A stretch of 34,247 bases of DNA. It comes from Mycobacterium kyorinense (lineage in GTDB: Bacteria > Actinomycetota > Actinomycetes > Mycobacteriales > Mycobacteriaceae). Below the pieces are notes generated by a model. The model was not told the origin of the DNA, did not search any database, and saw only the letters and a list, made by a program, of their open reading frames with translations. The number at the start of each line of letters is the position of its first letter. Position 1 is the first letter of the stretch. This document shows positions 26,101 to 34,247 of this stretch, in pieces. The DNA lies in NCBI RefSeq assembly GCF_002101735.1, contig NZ_LQPE01000088.1:1-34247 (forward strand). The letters run 5' to 3'. The translations under genes and the position numbers were made by a program.

Positions 26101-29100
26101 AGGGCGAGCAGGTCGTGTTGAGCGTGCCGATCTCCGGCACCTGGATCGACATCCGGTTCACCTTGCCGCCGACAGTGGTCGACGGCGGCACCCCGGTCAT
26201 CGACACGCAAGACGCGGCCGCCGCGATGCGGTCGGTGCTGGCGATCGCCGCCGGCGTTGACGGGCCCGACGCGCTGCCGCCGGTGCACGACGGGACGGCC
26301 ACCGTCACCGTCGACTGGAACCCCGAGCGGGTCGCCGACCACACCGGCGTCACCGCCACCTTCGGCGAGCCACTGGCCCCCGGCCTGACCACCGTGCCCG
26401 ACGCGCTGGTCGGCAGCTGCTGGCCCGCCGTGTTCGCCGCGATCGGCTCGGCCGTCACCGCCACCGGCGTTCCCGTCGTCGAGGGCCTACTGAGCCTGGT
26501 GCACCTGGACCATGCCGCACACCTGGTCGGCAAGCTGCCCACAGTGCCGACCCAATTGACTGTCACCGCAACGGCTTCCACCGCCACCGACACTGAAGTC
26601 GGCCGGGTGGTGCCGGTGTCGGTGACCGTTGCCGACGCCGACGGCAAGACGCTGGCCACCCTCGAGGAACGCTTCGCCATCCGCGGCCGCACCGGCGCCG
26701 CCGAACTGACCGACCCGCTGCGTGCGGGCGGCGCGGTGTCCGACAACGCCACCGACACCCCGAGGCGCCGCCGCCGCGACGTCACGCTCTTCGCACCGGT
26801 CGACATGCGGCCGTTCGCGGTGGTCTCCGGCGACCACAACCCGATCCACACCGACCGGGCCGCCGCGCTGCTGGCCGGACTGGAATCGCCGATCGTGCAC
26901 GGGATGTGGCTGTCGGCCGCGGCGCAGCATGTGGTGACCGCCACCGACGGCCAGGCCCGGCCGCCGGCCCGGCTGGTCGGCTGGACCGCGCGTTTCCTGG
27001 GCATGGTCCGCCCTGGCGACGAGGTGGACTTCCGGGTGGACCGGGTCGGAATCGACCAGGGCGCCGAGGTTTTGGAGATCGCAGCCCGAATCGGATCGGA
27101 TCTCGTCATGTCGGCGACGGCCCGGCTGGCCGCGCCCAAGACCGTCTACGCGTTCCCCGGCCAGGGCATCCAGCACAAGGGCATGGGCATGGAAGTCCGG
27201 GCCCGCTCCAAGGCCGCCCGCAAAGTGTGGGACTCCGCGGACAAGTTCACCCGCGAAACCCTGGGCTTCTCGGTGCTGCACGTGGTGCGCGACAACCCGA
27301 CCAGCATCATCGCGTCGGGTGTGCACTACCAGCACCCCGAAGGCGTGCTGTACCTGACCCAGTTCACCCAGGTCGCGATGGCGACCGTGGCGGCCGCCCA
27401 GGTCGCCGAGATGCGCGAGCAGGGCGCGTTCGTGGAAGGCGCGATCGCGTGCGGCCACTCCGTCGGCGAATACACGGCGCTGGCCTGCGTGACCGGCATC
27501 TACGAGCTCGAAGCGTTGCTGGAGATGGTGTTCCACCGCGGCTCCAAGATGCACGACATCGTGCCGCGCGACGAGCTGGGCCGCTCCAACTACCGGCTGG
27601 CCGCGATCCGCCCGTCGCAGATCGATCTGGACGACGCCGACGTGACGGCGTTCGTCGCCGAGATCTCGGAGCGCACAGGTGAATTCCTGGAGATCGTCAA
27701 CTTCAACCTGCGCGGCTCGCAGTACGCGATCGCCGGCACGGTCCGCGGCCTCGAGGAACTGGAGGCCGAGGTCGAGCGGCGTCGCGAAATCACCGGCGGC
27801 AAGCGCTCTTTCATCCTGGTGCCCGGCATCGACGTGCCGTTCCACTCGCGGGTGTTGCGGGTCGGGGTCGCCGAATTCCGCCGGTCGCTGGACCGGGTCA
27901 TGCCGCGCGACGCCGATCCGGACCTGATCATCGGGCGCTACATCCCCAACCTGGTGCCGCGGCCGTTCACCCTCGACCGCGACTTCATCCAGGAGATCCG
28001 CGATCTGGTGCCGGCCGAGCCGCTCGACCCGATCCTCGCCGATTACGACACCTGGCTCCGCGAGCGGCCCCGCGAGATGGCGCGCACCGTCTTCATCGAG
28101 TTGCTGGCGTGGCAGTTCGCCAGCCCGGTGCGCTGGATCGAAACGCAGGATCTGTTGTTCACCGAGGAGGCCGCCGGCGGCCTGGGGGTGGAGCGCTTCG
28201 TCGAGATCGGTGTGAAATCGTCGCCGACCGTCGCCGGGCTGGCCACCAACACGCTGAAGTTGCCCGAATACGCCCACAGCACAGTGGAAGTGCTCAACGC
28301 CGAGCGCGACGCCGCGGTGCTGTTCGCCACTGATACCGACCCAGAGCCGGAGCCGGAGATCGAGGAAGCGGAGCCCGCCGCGGAAGCTGCTGCGCCGCAA
28401 GCGGATGCGGCCCCCGCACCCGCTCCGGCCGCGGCTCCGTCTGGTGCTCCACGCCCGGACGACATTCCGTTCGACGCGGCCGACGCCACGCTGGCGCTGA
28501 TCGCGCTGTCGGCCAAGATGCGCATCGACCAGATCGAGCCGCTGGATTCCATCGAATCCATCACCGACGGTGCGTCGTCGCGGCGTAACCAGCTGCTGGT
28601 CGACCTGGGTTCGGAGCTGAACCTGGGCGCCATCGACGGCGCCGCCGAGGCCGATCTGGCCGGGCTGCGCTCGCAGGTCTCCAAGCTGGCCCGCACCTAT
28701 GAGCCTTTCGGCCCAGTGCTTTCCGACGCGATCAACGACCAGCTGCGCACCGCGTTCGGCCCGTCGGGCAAGCGACCGGCCGCCATCGCCGAACGGGTCA
28801 AGAAGACCTGGGAACTCGGCGACGGCTGGGTCAAGCACGTCACCGTCGAGGTCGCGCTGGGTACCCGCGAGGGCAGCAGCGTGCGCGGCGGCGCGCTGGG
28901 CCATCTGCACGAGGGCGCGCTGGCCGACGCCGCTTCGGTCGACAAGGTCGTCGACGCCGCGGTTGCGGCAGTGGCTGCGCGCCAAGGGGTTTCGGTGGCA
29001 CTGCCGTCCTCGGGTGGCGGCGGGGCGACCGTCGACGCCGCGGCGCTCTCCGAATTCACCGACCAGATCACCGGCCGCGACGGCGTTCTCGCGTCGGCCG

Positions 29101-32100
29101 CCCGCCTGGTGCTGAACCAGCTGGGGCTCGACGACCCTGTCACCGCGCCCGCGGCGGCCACCGACGCCGAACTGATCGACCTGGTCACCGCCGAACTCGG
29201 GGCGGACTGGCCGCGGCTGGTGGCGCCGGCTTTCGACGCCAAGAAGGCCGTCGTGTTCGACGACCGCTGGGCCAGCGCCCGCGAGGACCTGGTCAAGCTG
29301 TGGCTGGCCGACGACGACGACATCGACGCCGACTGGGCGCGCCTCTCCGAACGGTTCGAGGGGGCCGGACACGTAGTGGCGACCCAGGCCACCTGGTGGC
29401 AGGGCAAGGCGCTGGCCGCCGGGCGGCAGATCCACGCCTCGCTGTACGGCCGCATCGCCGCCGGCGCGGAGAACCCGGACAAGGGCCGCTACAGCGACGA
29501 GGTCGCGGTGGTGACCGGCGCATCGAAGGGCTCGATCGCCGCGTCGGTGGTCGGGCAGCTGCTGGACGGCGGCGCCACGGTGATCGCGACGACGTCGAGG
29601 CTCGACGACGAGCGGCTGGCGTTCTACCGCACGCTGTATCGCGACCACGCCCGCTACGACGCCGCGCTGTGGGTGGTGCCGGCCAACATGGCGTCCTACT
29701 CCGACATCGACGCGCTGGTCGAGTGGGTGGGCAGCGAGCAGACCGAAAGCCTTGGGCCGCTGTCGATTCACGTCAAGGATGCGCAAACCCCGACGCTGCT
29801 GTTCCCGTTCGCGGCGCCGCGCGTCGCCGGCGACCTGTCGGAGGCCGGGTCGCGCGCCGAGATGGAGATGAAGGTGCTGCTGTGGGCCGTGCAACGGCTC
29901 ATCGGCGGGTTGTCCAGCATCGGCGCCGAGCGCGACATCGCGTCGCGGCTGCACGTGGTGCTGCCCGGTTCGCCCAACCGCGGCATGTTCGGCGGCGACG
30001 GCGCCTACGGCGAAGCCAAGTCGGCGCTGGACGCGGTGGTCACCCGCTGGCACGCCGAGTCGTCGTGGGCGCAGCGGGTCAGTCTGGCCCACGCGCTGAT
30101 CGGCTGGACCCGGGGCACCGGGCTGATGGGACACAACGACGCGATCGTCAGCGCCGTCGAAGAAGCTGGTGTGACAACGTATTCCACCGACGAGATGGCC
30201 GCGATGCTGCTGGGGCTCTGCGACATCGAGTCCAAGGCCGCGGCCGCCAACGCGCCGCTGAAGGTCGACCTGACCGGCGGGCTCGGCGACGTCGAGCTCG
30301 ACATGGCCGAGCTGGCCGCCAAGGCCCGCGAAGAGATGACGTCCGAGGCCGCGACCGACGACGACTCCGCGCCCGAGGGCACCATCGCCGCGCTGCCGTC
30401 GCCGCCGCGCGGCTACACGCCGGCGCCGCCGCCGGAGTGGGACGACCTCGACGTCGACCCGGCCGATCTGGTGGTCATCGTCGGTGGCGCGGAGCTCGGG
30501 CCGTACGGCTCGTCGCGCACCCGCTTCGAGATGGAGGTCGAAAACGAGCTGTCGGCCGCCGGGGTGCTGGAGCTGGCCTGGACCACCGGGCTGATCCGCT
30601 GGGAAGACGACCCCCAACCCGGTTGGTACGACACGCAATCCGGTGAACTCGTCGACGAATCCGAGCTGGTCGAGCGCTACCACGACGCCGTGGTCGAGCG
30701 CGTCGGGATCCGCGAGTGGGTCGACGACGGCTCGATCGACCCCGACCACGCCTCGCCACTGCTGGTGAGCGTGTTCCTCGACAAGGACTTCACCTTCGTC
30801 GTGTCGTCGGAGGCCGAGGCGCGCGCCTTCGTGCAGTTCGACCCCGAGCACACCGTCATCCGGCCGGTGCCCGACAGCACCGACTGGCAGGTGACGCGCA
30901 AGGCGGGCACCGAGATTCGGGTGCCGCGCAAGAACAAGCTGTCGCGCATTGTCGGCGGCCAGATCCCGACCGGCTTCGACCCGACGGTGTGGGGGATTCC
31001 GGCGGACCTGGCCAGCTCGATCGACCGGCTGGCGGTGTGGAACATCGTCGCGACCGTCGACGCGTTCCTGTCCGCCGGGTTCGGCCCCGCCGAGGTGATG
31101 CGCTACGTGCACCCGACGCTGGTGGCCAACACCATGGGCACCGGCATGGGTGGCGGCACCTCGATGCAGACCATGTACCACGGAAACCTGTTGGGCCGCA
31201 GCAAGCCCAACGACATCTTCCAGGAAGTCCTGCCGAATATCGTTGCCGCGCACGTGGTTCAGTCGTACATCGGCAGCTACGGCGCGATGATCCACCCGGT
31301 CGCCGCGTGCGCGACGGCGGCGGTGTCGGTCGAGGAGGGCGTCGACAAGATCCGGTTGGGCAAGGCCGAACTGGTGGTGGCCGGCGGCATCGACGACCTG
31401 ACGCTGGAGGGCATCATCGGCTTCGGCGACATGGCGGCCACCGCCGACACCGGCATGATGCGCGGCCGCGGCATCAGCGACTCGAAGTTCTCTCGGCCCA
31501 ACGACCGCAGGCGGCTGGGCTTCGTCGAAGCCCAAGGCGGCGGCACCATTCTGCTGGCCCGCGGGGACCTGGCTGTGAAGATGGGGCTGCCGGTGCTGGC
31601 CGTGGTCGGATACGCGCAGTCGTTCGGTGACGGGGTGCACACGTCGATCCCCGCGCCCGGGCTCGGCGCGCTGGGCGCCGGCCGCGGCGGCAAGGACTCG
31701 CCGCTGGCCCGCTCGCTGGCCAAACTCGGCGTCGGCGCCGACGACATCGCGGTGATCTCCAAGCACGACACCTCGACGCTGGCCAACGACCCCAACGAGA
31801 CGGAACTGCATGAGCGGCTTGCCGATTCGCTGGGCCGCTCCGACGGCGCCCCGCTGTTCATCGTGTCGCAGAAGAGCCTGACCGGGCACGCCAAGGGCGG
31901 CGCCGCGGTCTTCCAGATGATGGGTCTGTGCCAGATCCTGCGCGACGGCGTCATCCCGCCGAACCGCAGCCTGGATTGCGTCGACGACGAGCTCGCCGGC
32001 TCCGGGCACTTCGTCTGGGTCCGCGACACGCTGCGGCTCGGCGGCAAGTTCCCGCTCAAGGCCGGCCTGGTGACCAGCCTGGGCTTCGGGCATGTGTCAG

Positions 32101-32360
32101 GGCTGATCGCGCTGGTGCACCCGCAGGCGTTCCTGGCCACGCTGAGCCCCGAACAACGCGAGGAGTACCGGCAGCGCGCCGACGCGCGACTGCTGGCCGG
32201 GCAGCGGCGGCTGGCCTCGGCGATCGCCGGCGGACGCCCGATGTACGAGCGGCCCGCCGACCGTCGTTTCGACCACGCGACGGCCGAAAAGCCACAGGAG
32301 GCCGCGATGCTGCTGGACCCGGCGGCGCGGCTGGGCGATGACGACGTCTTTGTTCGTTGA
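23148..32360 (+). CDS. fas: Type I fatty acid synthase (FAS-I)
   Basis: A 3070-aa multienzyme, essentially the length of the M. tuberculosis enzyme (about 3069). Domains in order: acetyltransferase (Ser152 in AGHSQG), enoyl reductase (from about 410; GGRAGGHHSWED, CVGGGIGTP), MaoC-fold dehydratase (SGDHNPIHTD near 1227-1236), malonyl/palmitoyl transferase (Ser1438 in GHSVGEY), an Ala/Pro-rich linker (about 1730-1770), ACP with the pantetheine serine at 1810 or 1811 (DGASSRRNQ), ketoreductase (VTGASKGS from 2121), and ketosynthase (Cys2721 in AACATAA, His2873 in SKHDTST, His2914 in LTGHAKGG). All key residues are present. It makes C16-C26 acyl-CoAs used for phospholipids and as FAS-II/mycolate primers. 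acpS follows after 3 bp and modifies its ACP. GTG start. Confidence 0.99.
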   Translation: MTIHEHDRVSDDRDGMSAEATQGTHALVDRLTAGEPYAVAFGGQGSAWLETLEELVSSAGIESELATLVGEVDLLLEPVAKELVVVRPIGFEPLSWVRALAAEDPVPSAKQLTSAAVSVPGVLLTQIAAVRALTRQGMDLSATPPVAVAGHSQGVLGVESLKAAGARDVELLALAQLIGAAGTLVARRRGISILGDRPPMVSVTNADPERIYRLLEEFAQDVRTVLPPVLSIRNGRRSVVITGTPEQLSRFELYCKQISDKEEADRKNKIRGGDVFAPVFEPVQVEVGFHTPRLSDGIDIVGGWAEKVGIDVELARAMTEAILVQPVDWVDEVVSLHEAGARWILDLGPGDILTRLTAPVIRGLGIGIVPAATRGGQRNLFTIGAVPEVARPWSSYAPSVVQLPDGRVKLSTKFTRLTGRSPILLAGMTPTTVDAKIVAAAANAGHWAELAGGGQVTEEIFNNRIEELGGLLEPGRTYQFNALFLDPYLWKLQVGGKRLVQKARQSGAPIDGLVVSAGIPELEEAVELIDELGEIGISHVVFKPGTVEQIRSVIRIATEVPTKPVIMHIEGGRAGGHHSWEDLDDLLLATYSELRSRPNITVCVGGGIGTPERAAEYLSGRWAQAYGFPLMPVDGILVGTAAMATLESTTSPSVKRMLVETQGTDQWISAGKAQGGMASSRSQLGADIHEIDNTASRCGRLLDEVAGDAEAVAKRRDEIIAALNKTAKPYFGDVGEMTYLQWLRRYVELTIGDGNSTADTASPGSPWLADTWRDRFQQMLQRAEARLHAKDFGPIETLFNDPESLERPDEAIDALLARYPDAETVQLHPADVPFFVTLCKTLGKPVNFVPVIDKDVRRWWRSDSLWQAHDARYDADQVCIIPGTASVAGITRMDEPVGELLDRFEQAAIDEVLASNGQPAPVTARRQGRTNVSGPLAVVLDAPDVLWAGRAATNPVHRIADPADWQVHENRTATHSSTGARLQTEGEQVVLSVPISGTWIDIRFTLPPTVVDGGTPVIDTQDAAAAMRSVLAIAAGVDGPDALPPVHDGTATVTVDWNPERVADHTGVTATFGEPLAPGLTTVPDALVGSCWPAVFAAIGSAVTATGVPVVEGLLSLVHLDHAAHLVGKLPTVPTQLTVTATASTATDTEVGRVVPVSVTVADADGKTLATLEERFAIRGRTGAAELTDPLRAGGAVSDNATDTPRRRRRDVTLFAPVDMRPFAVVSGDHNPIHTDRAAALLAGLESPIVHGMWLSAAAQHVVTATDGQARPPARLVGWTARFLGMVRPGDEVDFRVDRVGIDQGAEVLEIAARIGSDLVMSATARLAAPKTVYAFPGQGIQHKGMGMEVRARSKAARKVWDSADKFTRETLGFSVLHVVRDNPTSIIASGVHYQHPEGVLYLTQFTQVAMATVAAAQVAEMREQGAFVEGAIACGHSVGEYTALACVTGIYELEALLEMVFHRGSKMHDIVPRDELGRSNYRLAAIRPSQIDLDDADVTAFVAEISERTGEFLEIVNFNLRGSQYAIAGTVRGLEELEAEVERRREITGGKRSFILVPGIDVPFHSRVLRVGVAEFRRSLDRVMPRDADPDLIIGRYIPNLVPRPFTLDRDFIQEIRDLVPAEPLDPILADYDTWLRERPREMARTVFIELLAWQFASPVRWIETQDLLFTEEAAGGLGVERFVEIGVKSSPTVAGLATNTLKLPEYAHSTVEVLNAERDAAVLFATDTDPEPEPEIEEAEPAAEAAAPQADAAPAPAPAAAPSGAPRPDDIPFDAADATLALIALSAKMRIDQIEPLDSIESITDGASSRRNQLLVDLGSELNLGAIDGAAEADLAGLRSQVSKLARTYEPFGPVLSDAINDQLRTAFGPSGKRPAAIAERVKKTWELGDGWVKHVTVEVALGTREGSSVRGGALGHLHEGALADAASVDKVVDAAVAAVAARQGVSVALPSSGGGGATVDAAALSEFTDQITGRDGVLASAARLVLNQLGLDDPVTAPAAATDAELIDLVTAELGADWPRLVAPAFDAKKAVVFDDRWASAREDLVKLWLADDDDIDADWARLSERFEGAGHVVATQATWWQGKALAAGRQIHASLYGRIAAGAENPDKGRYSDEVAVVTGASKGSIAASVVGQLLDGGATVIATTSRLDDERLAFYRTLYRDHARYDAALWVVPANMASYSDIDALVEWVGSEQTESLGPLSIHVKDAQTPTLLFPFAAPRVAGDLSEAGSRAEMEMKVLLWAVQRLIGGLSSIGAERDIASRLHVVLPGSPNRGMFGGDGAYGEAKSALDAVVTRWHAESSWAQRVSLAHALIGWTRGTGLMGHNDAIVSAVEEAGVTTYSTDEMAAMLLGLCDIESKAAAANAPLKVDLTGGLGDVELDMAELAAKAREEMTSEAATDDDSAPEGTIAALPSPPRGYTPAPPPEWDDLDVDPADLVVIVGGAELGPYGSSRTRFEMEVENELSAAGVLELAWTTGLIRWEDDPQPGWYDTQSGELVDESELVERYHDAVVERVGIREWVDDGSIDPDHASPLLVSVFLDKDFTFVVSSEAEARAFVQFDPEHTVIRPVPDSTDWQVTRKAGTEIRVPRKNKLSRIVGGQIPTGFDPTVWGIPADLASSIDRLAVWNIVATVDAFLSAGFGPAEVMRYVHPTLVANTMGTGMGGGTSMQTMYHGNLLGRSKPNDIFQEVLPNIVAAHVVQSYIGSYGAMIHPVAACATAAVSVEEGVDKIRLGKAELVVAGGIDDLTLEGIIGFGDMAATADTGMMRGRGISDSKFSRPNDRRRLGFVEAQGGGTILLARGDLAVKMGLPVLAVVGYAQSFGDGVHTSIPAPGLGALGAGRGGKDSPLARSLAKLGVGADDIAVISKHDTSTLANDPNETELHERLADSLGRSDGAPLFIVSQKSLTGHAKGGAAVFQMMGLCQILRDGVIPPNRSLDCVDDELAGSGHFVWVRDTLRLGGKFPLKAGLVTSLGFGHVSGLIALVHPQAFLATLSPEQREEYRQRADARLLAGQRRLASAIAGGRPMYERPADRRFDHATAEKPQEAAMLLDPAARLGDDDVFVR

Positions 32361-32363
32361 TCG

Positions 32364-32753
32364 ATGAGCGTCGTCGGGATCGGGATCGACCTGGTGTCCA
32401 TTCCGGAGTTCGCCGGCCAGGTCGACCAGCCGGGAACGGTGTTCGCGGAAACCTTCACGCCGGGTGAGCGCCGCGACGCCTCCGACAAGAGCTCGTCGGC
32501 GGCGCGCCACCTGGCGGCCCGGTGGGCGGCCAAGGAGGCGGTGATCAAGGCCTGGTCGGGGTCGCGGTTCGCGCAGCGGCCGGTGCTGCCGGAGGGCATT
32601 CACCGCGACATCGAGGTGGTCACCGACATGTGGGGCCGGCCGCGGGTCCGGCTCACCGGCGCCATCGCCGAGCATCTGAAAGACGTGACAATCCACGTGT
32701 CGCTGACCCACGAGGCAGACACCGCCGCCGCCGTAGCCATCCTCGAGGTGTGA
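32364..32753 (+). CDS. acpS: Holo-[acyl-carrier-protein] synthase
   Basis: A 129-aa phosphopantetheinyl transferase. The family signatures are present: GIGIDLVSI at the N-terminus with the Mg-binding Asp9, FTPGER, and ARWAAKEAVIKAW with the second metal ligand Glu. It transfers the 4'-phosphopantetheine arm of CoA to the ACP of FAS-I, and the ACP of FAS-II. Only 3 bases separate it from the fas stop, so the two are one operon and probably translationally coupled. Length matches the M. tuberculosis AcpS (Rv2523c, about 130 aa). Confidence 0.97.
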   Translation: MSVVGIGIDLVSIPEFAGQVDQPGTVFAETFTPGERRDASDKSSSAARHLAARWAAKEAVIKAWSGSRFAQRPVLPEGIHRDIEVVTDMWGRPRVRLTGAIAEHLKDVTIHVSLTHEADTAAAVAILEV

Positions 32754-32848
32754 CCCTCGCTCACCTTCCGGCGCGAGCGTGCATAGTTGTACGGGTTGAG
32801 CGCGTTTGGGCGGCATTCTGTGCACGTTCGCGGCAAGAGAGGTGAAGC

Positions 32849-34174
32849 ATGAGCGATCTCATCGAACGCGTCCGCGCTGTGCTGCCTTCGGTGCGACGGG
32901 ACCTCGAGGACCTGGTCCGCATCGAGTCGGTGTGGGCCGACCCGGCCCGGCGCGGCGAGGTGCACCGCAGCGCCCAGACTGTCGCGGACCTGTTGGCGCA
33001 GGCCGGTTTTGGCGATGTGCAGATAGTCAGCGCGGACGGCGCGCCGGCCGTCATCGCGCGACATCCGGCACCGCCGGGCGCGCCCACCGTGCTGCTCTAC
33101 GCGCATCACGACGTGCAGCCCGAAGGTGACCATGCCCAATGGGCGTCGCCGCCGTTTGAGCCGACGGAACGCGACGGCCGGCTTTACGGGCGCGGTGTCG
33201 CCGACGACAAGGCCGGTATCGCAACGCATTTGGCGGCGTTTCGGGCACACGGCGGCAATCCGCCGGTGGGGGTGACGGTGTTCGTCGAAGGGGAGGAGGA
33301 GTCCGGGTCGCCGTCGCTGGGTCGGCTGCTGGCCGCGCACCGCGACGCGCTGGCCGCCGATGTGATCGTCATCGCCGATTCCGACAACTGGAGCATCGAC
33401 GTCCCGTCGCTCACCGTGTCGTTGCGTGGGCTGGCCGATTGCGTGGTGGAAGTCGCCACCCTCGACCACGGACTGCACTCCGGCCTGTGGGGCGGCGTGG
33501 TGCCCGACGCGCTCAGCGTGCTGGTGCGGCTTTTGGCCAGCCTGCACGACGACGACGGCAACGTGGTGGTGGCCGGCCTGCACGAAAGCGCGGTAGCTGC
33601 TGTGGATTACCCCGACGAGCGGGTGCGTGCCGAGACCGGGCTGCTCGACGGTGTCAGCGAGATTGGTTCCGGCTCAGTGCCGCAACGACTTTGGGGCAAG
33701 CCGGCGATCACGGTGATCGGCATCGACACGACATCGATTGCGGCGTCGTCGAACACGCTGATCCCGCGCGCTCGCGCGAAGGTCAGCATGCGGGTCGCTC
33801 CGGGCGGCGACGCCGTCGCGCACCTCGACGCGCTGCGCACCCATCTCGAGCAGCACGCGCCGTGGGGCGCGCACGTGACCGTCACGCCCGGCGAGTTCGG
33901 TCAGCCGTATGCCATCGACGCCAGCGGGCCGGTCTACGACGCCGCGCGCGCCGCGTTCCGGCAGGCCTGGGGCACCGAGCCCGTCGAGATGGGAATGGGC
34001 GGCTCGATCCCGTTCATCGCGGAGTTCGCCGGCGCATACCCGCAGGCCACGATCCTGGTCACCGGCATGGAGGACCCGGCCACGCAGGCGCACAGCGTCA
34101 ACGAGAGCGTGCACCTCGGGGTGCTGGAACGGGCCGCCGTCACCGAAGCGCTGTTGCTGGCGAAGCTGGCCTAG
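32849..34174 (+). CDS. M20 family metallopeptidase / dipeptidase (Rv2522c type)
   Basis: A 441-aa zinc hydrolase. Metal and catalytic motifs: YAHHDVQP (His ligand and Asp), GRGVADDKAG (bridging Asp), VEGEEESGSPS (general-base Glu and metal Glu), VIADSDNW (Asp ligand), and a C-terminal His in AHSVNESV. It is probably a cytoplasmic dipeptidase or related amidohydrolase; no signal peptide is seen. The start ATG has GAGAGG 6 bases upstream (32837-32842). It lies 95 bp after acpS on the same strand and keeps the gene order fas-acpS-Rv2522c of M. tuberculosis; it may be read from its own promoter. Confidence 0.93.
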   Translation: MSDLIERVRAVLPSVRRDLEDLVRIESVWADPARRGEVHRSAQTVADLLAQAGFGDVQIVSADGAPAVIARHPAPPGAPTVLLYAHHDVQPEGDHAQWASPPFEPTERDGRLYGRGVADDKAGIATHLAAFRAHGGNPPVGVTVFVEGEEESGSPSLGRLLAAHRDALAADVIVIADSDNWSIDVPSLTVSLRGLADCVVEVATLDHGLHSGLWGGVVPDALSVLVRLLASLHDDDGNVVVAGLHESAVAAVDYPDERVRAETGLLDGVSEIGSGSVPQRLWGKPAITVIGIDTTSIAASSNTLIPRARAKVSMRVAPGGDAVAHLDALRTHLEQHAPWGAHVTVTPGEFGQPYAIDASGPVYDAARAAFRQAWGTEPVEMGMGGSIPFIAEFAGAYPQATILVTGMEDPATQAHSVNESVHLGVLERAAVTEALLLAKLA

Positions 34175-34247
34175 GAGACTGCTGATTTAGTGGCGCGGGT
34201 TTCGGCGTGGCTGAGTGGGTTTGGTGCGGGTTGCCGCGAGGATCGCC
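34175..34247. other. Window edge, unassigned 73 bp
   Basis: The region contains a GTG at 34190 that opens a short plus-strand frame, and on the minus strand two frames that run in from the edge (one ending NPRH at a stop near 34188). Neither is recognisable. In M. tuberculosis the next gene after Rv2522c is different, so the synteny may break here. Confidence 0.25.

Noticed and set aside
26487..32093. A very long open frame on the minus strand opposite fas (over 1800 codons)
   Set aside because: The translation is low-complexity Arg/Gly/His/Val-rich with no motif, and it mirrors the high-GC third positions of fas. It is a composition shadow.
34188..34247. Short frames at the right edge ending in NPRH or starting at GTG 34190
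   Set aside because: Too short to assign; a transposase-like tail was considered but cannot be supported.
1..34247. CRISPR arrays, tRNA or rRNA genes, complete insertion sequences
   Set aside because: No regularly spaced repeats, cloverleaf-like segments, ribosomal sequence or transposase motifs were seen.

Overview
The window comes from a high-GC mycobacterium. The right third carries the conserved mycobacterial block: a Tat-exported DUF1906 protein (Rv2525c type), the single-chain fatty acid synthase FAS-I (3070 aa), AcpS and an M20 dipeptidase (Rv2522c type), in the same relative order as in M. tuberculosis. Cytochrome P450s, KshA-like Rieske oxygenases and PknA/B-style Ser/Thr kinases fit the same assignment. 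Assignments rest on motifs read by eye; no database search was possible.

Layout. (1) 1-6083: the 3' part of a large non-ribosomal peptide synthetase ending E-C-A-PCP-TE, with a class I/II PLP aminotransferase fused in frame after the thioesterase. The TE segment is clearly poorer in GC than the domains on either side. (2) 6087-10836: an SAM methyltransferase and a P450 on the minus strand, a 63-aa P450-type ferredoxin, a second P450, and a KshA-like Rieske oxygenase divergent from it. (3) 10836-13776: acyl-CoA ligase, SnoaL-like protein and double-hotdog hydratase, all overlapping at start/stop codons with the Rieske gene as one operon. (4) 13847-17632: aldehyde dehydrogenase, an AttH/CrtC-like lipocalin-fold protein and a second Rieske oxygenase. 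A MerR regulator (17673-18539) is divergent from that Rieske gene, and the 40-bp gap holds a MerR-type operator with a 19-bp promoter spacer. (5) 18540-21804: two tandem membrane kinases; the downstream one lacks the catalytic Asp and looks like a pseudokinase. (6) 21933-34174: the DUF1906/fas/acpS/M20 block.

How the genes may work together. Region 2-4 looks like an oxidative catabolic or tailoring island for a hydrophobic, probably cyclic carboxylic substrate: two P450s sharing one ferredoxin, two Rieske oxygenases, CoA activation, hydration and aldehyde oxidation. The substrate cannot be read from sequence. The NRPS may or may not belong with the neighbouring P450 and methyltransferase. The kinase/pseudokinase pair is divergent from the exported DUF1906 protein next to the essential fas-acpS operon, which suggests a cell-envelope signalling role.

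Most worth a second look: the predicted pseudokinase beside its intact sister kinase; the NRPS-TE-aminotransferase fusion with a low-GC TE; a 60-bp near-perfect hairpin sitting in frame inside the hydratase gene; the MerR operator with two apparently leaderless divergent promoters; and paired inverted repeats upstream of fas.
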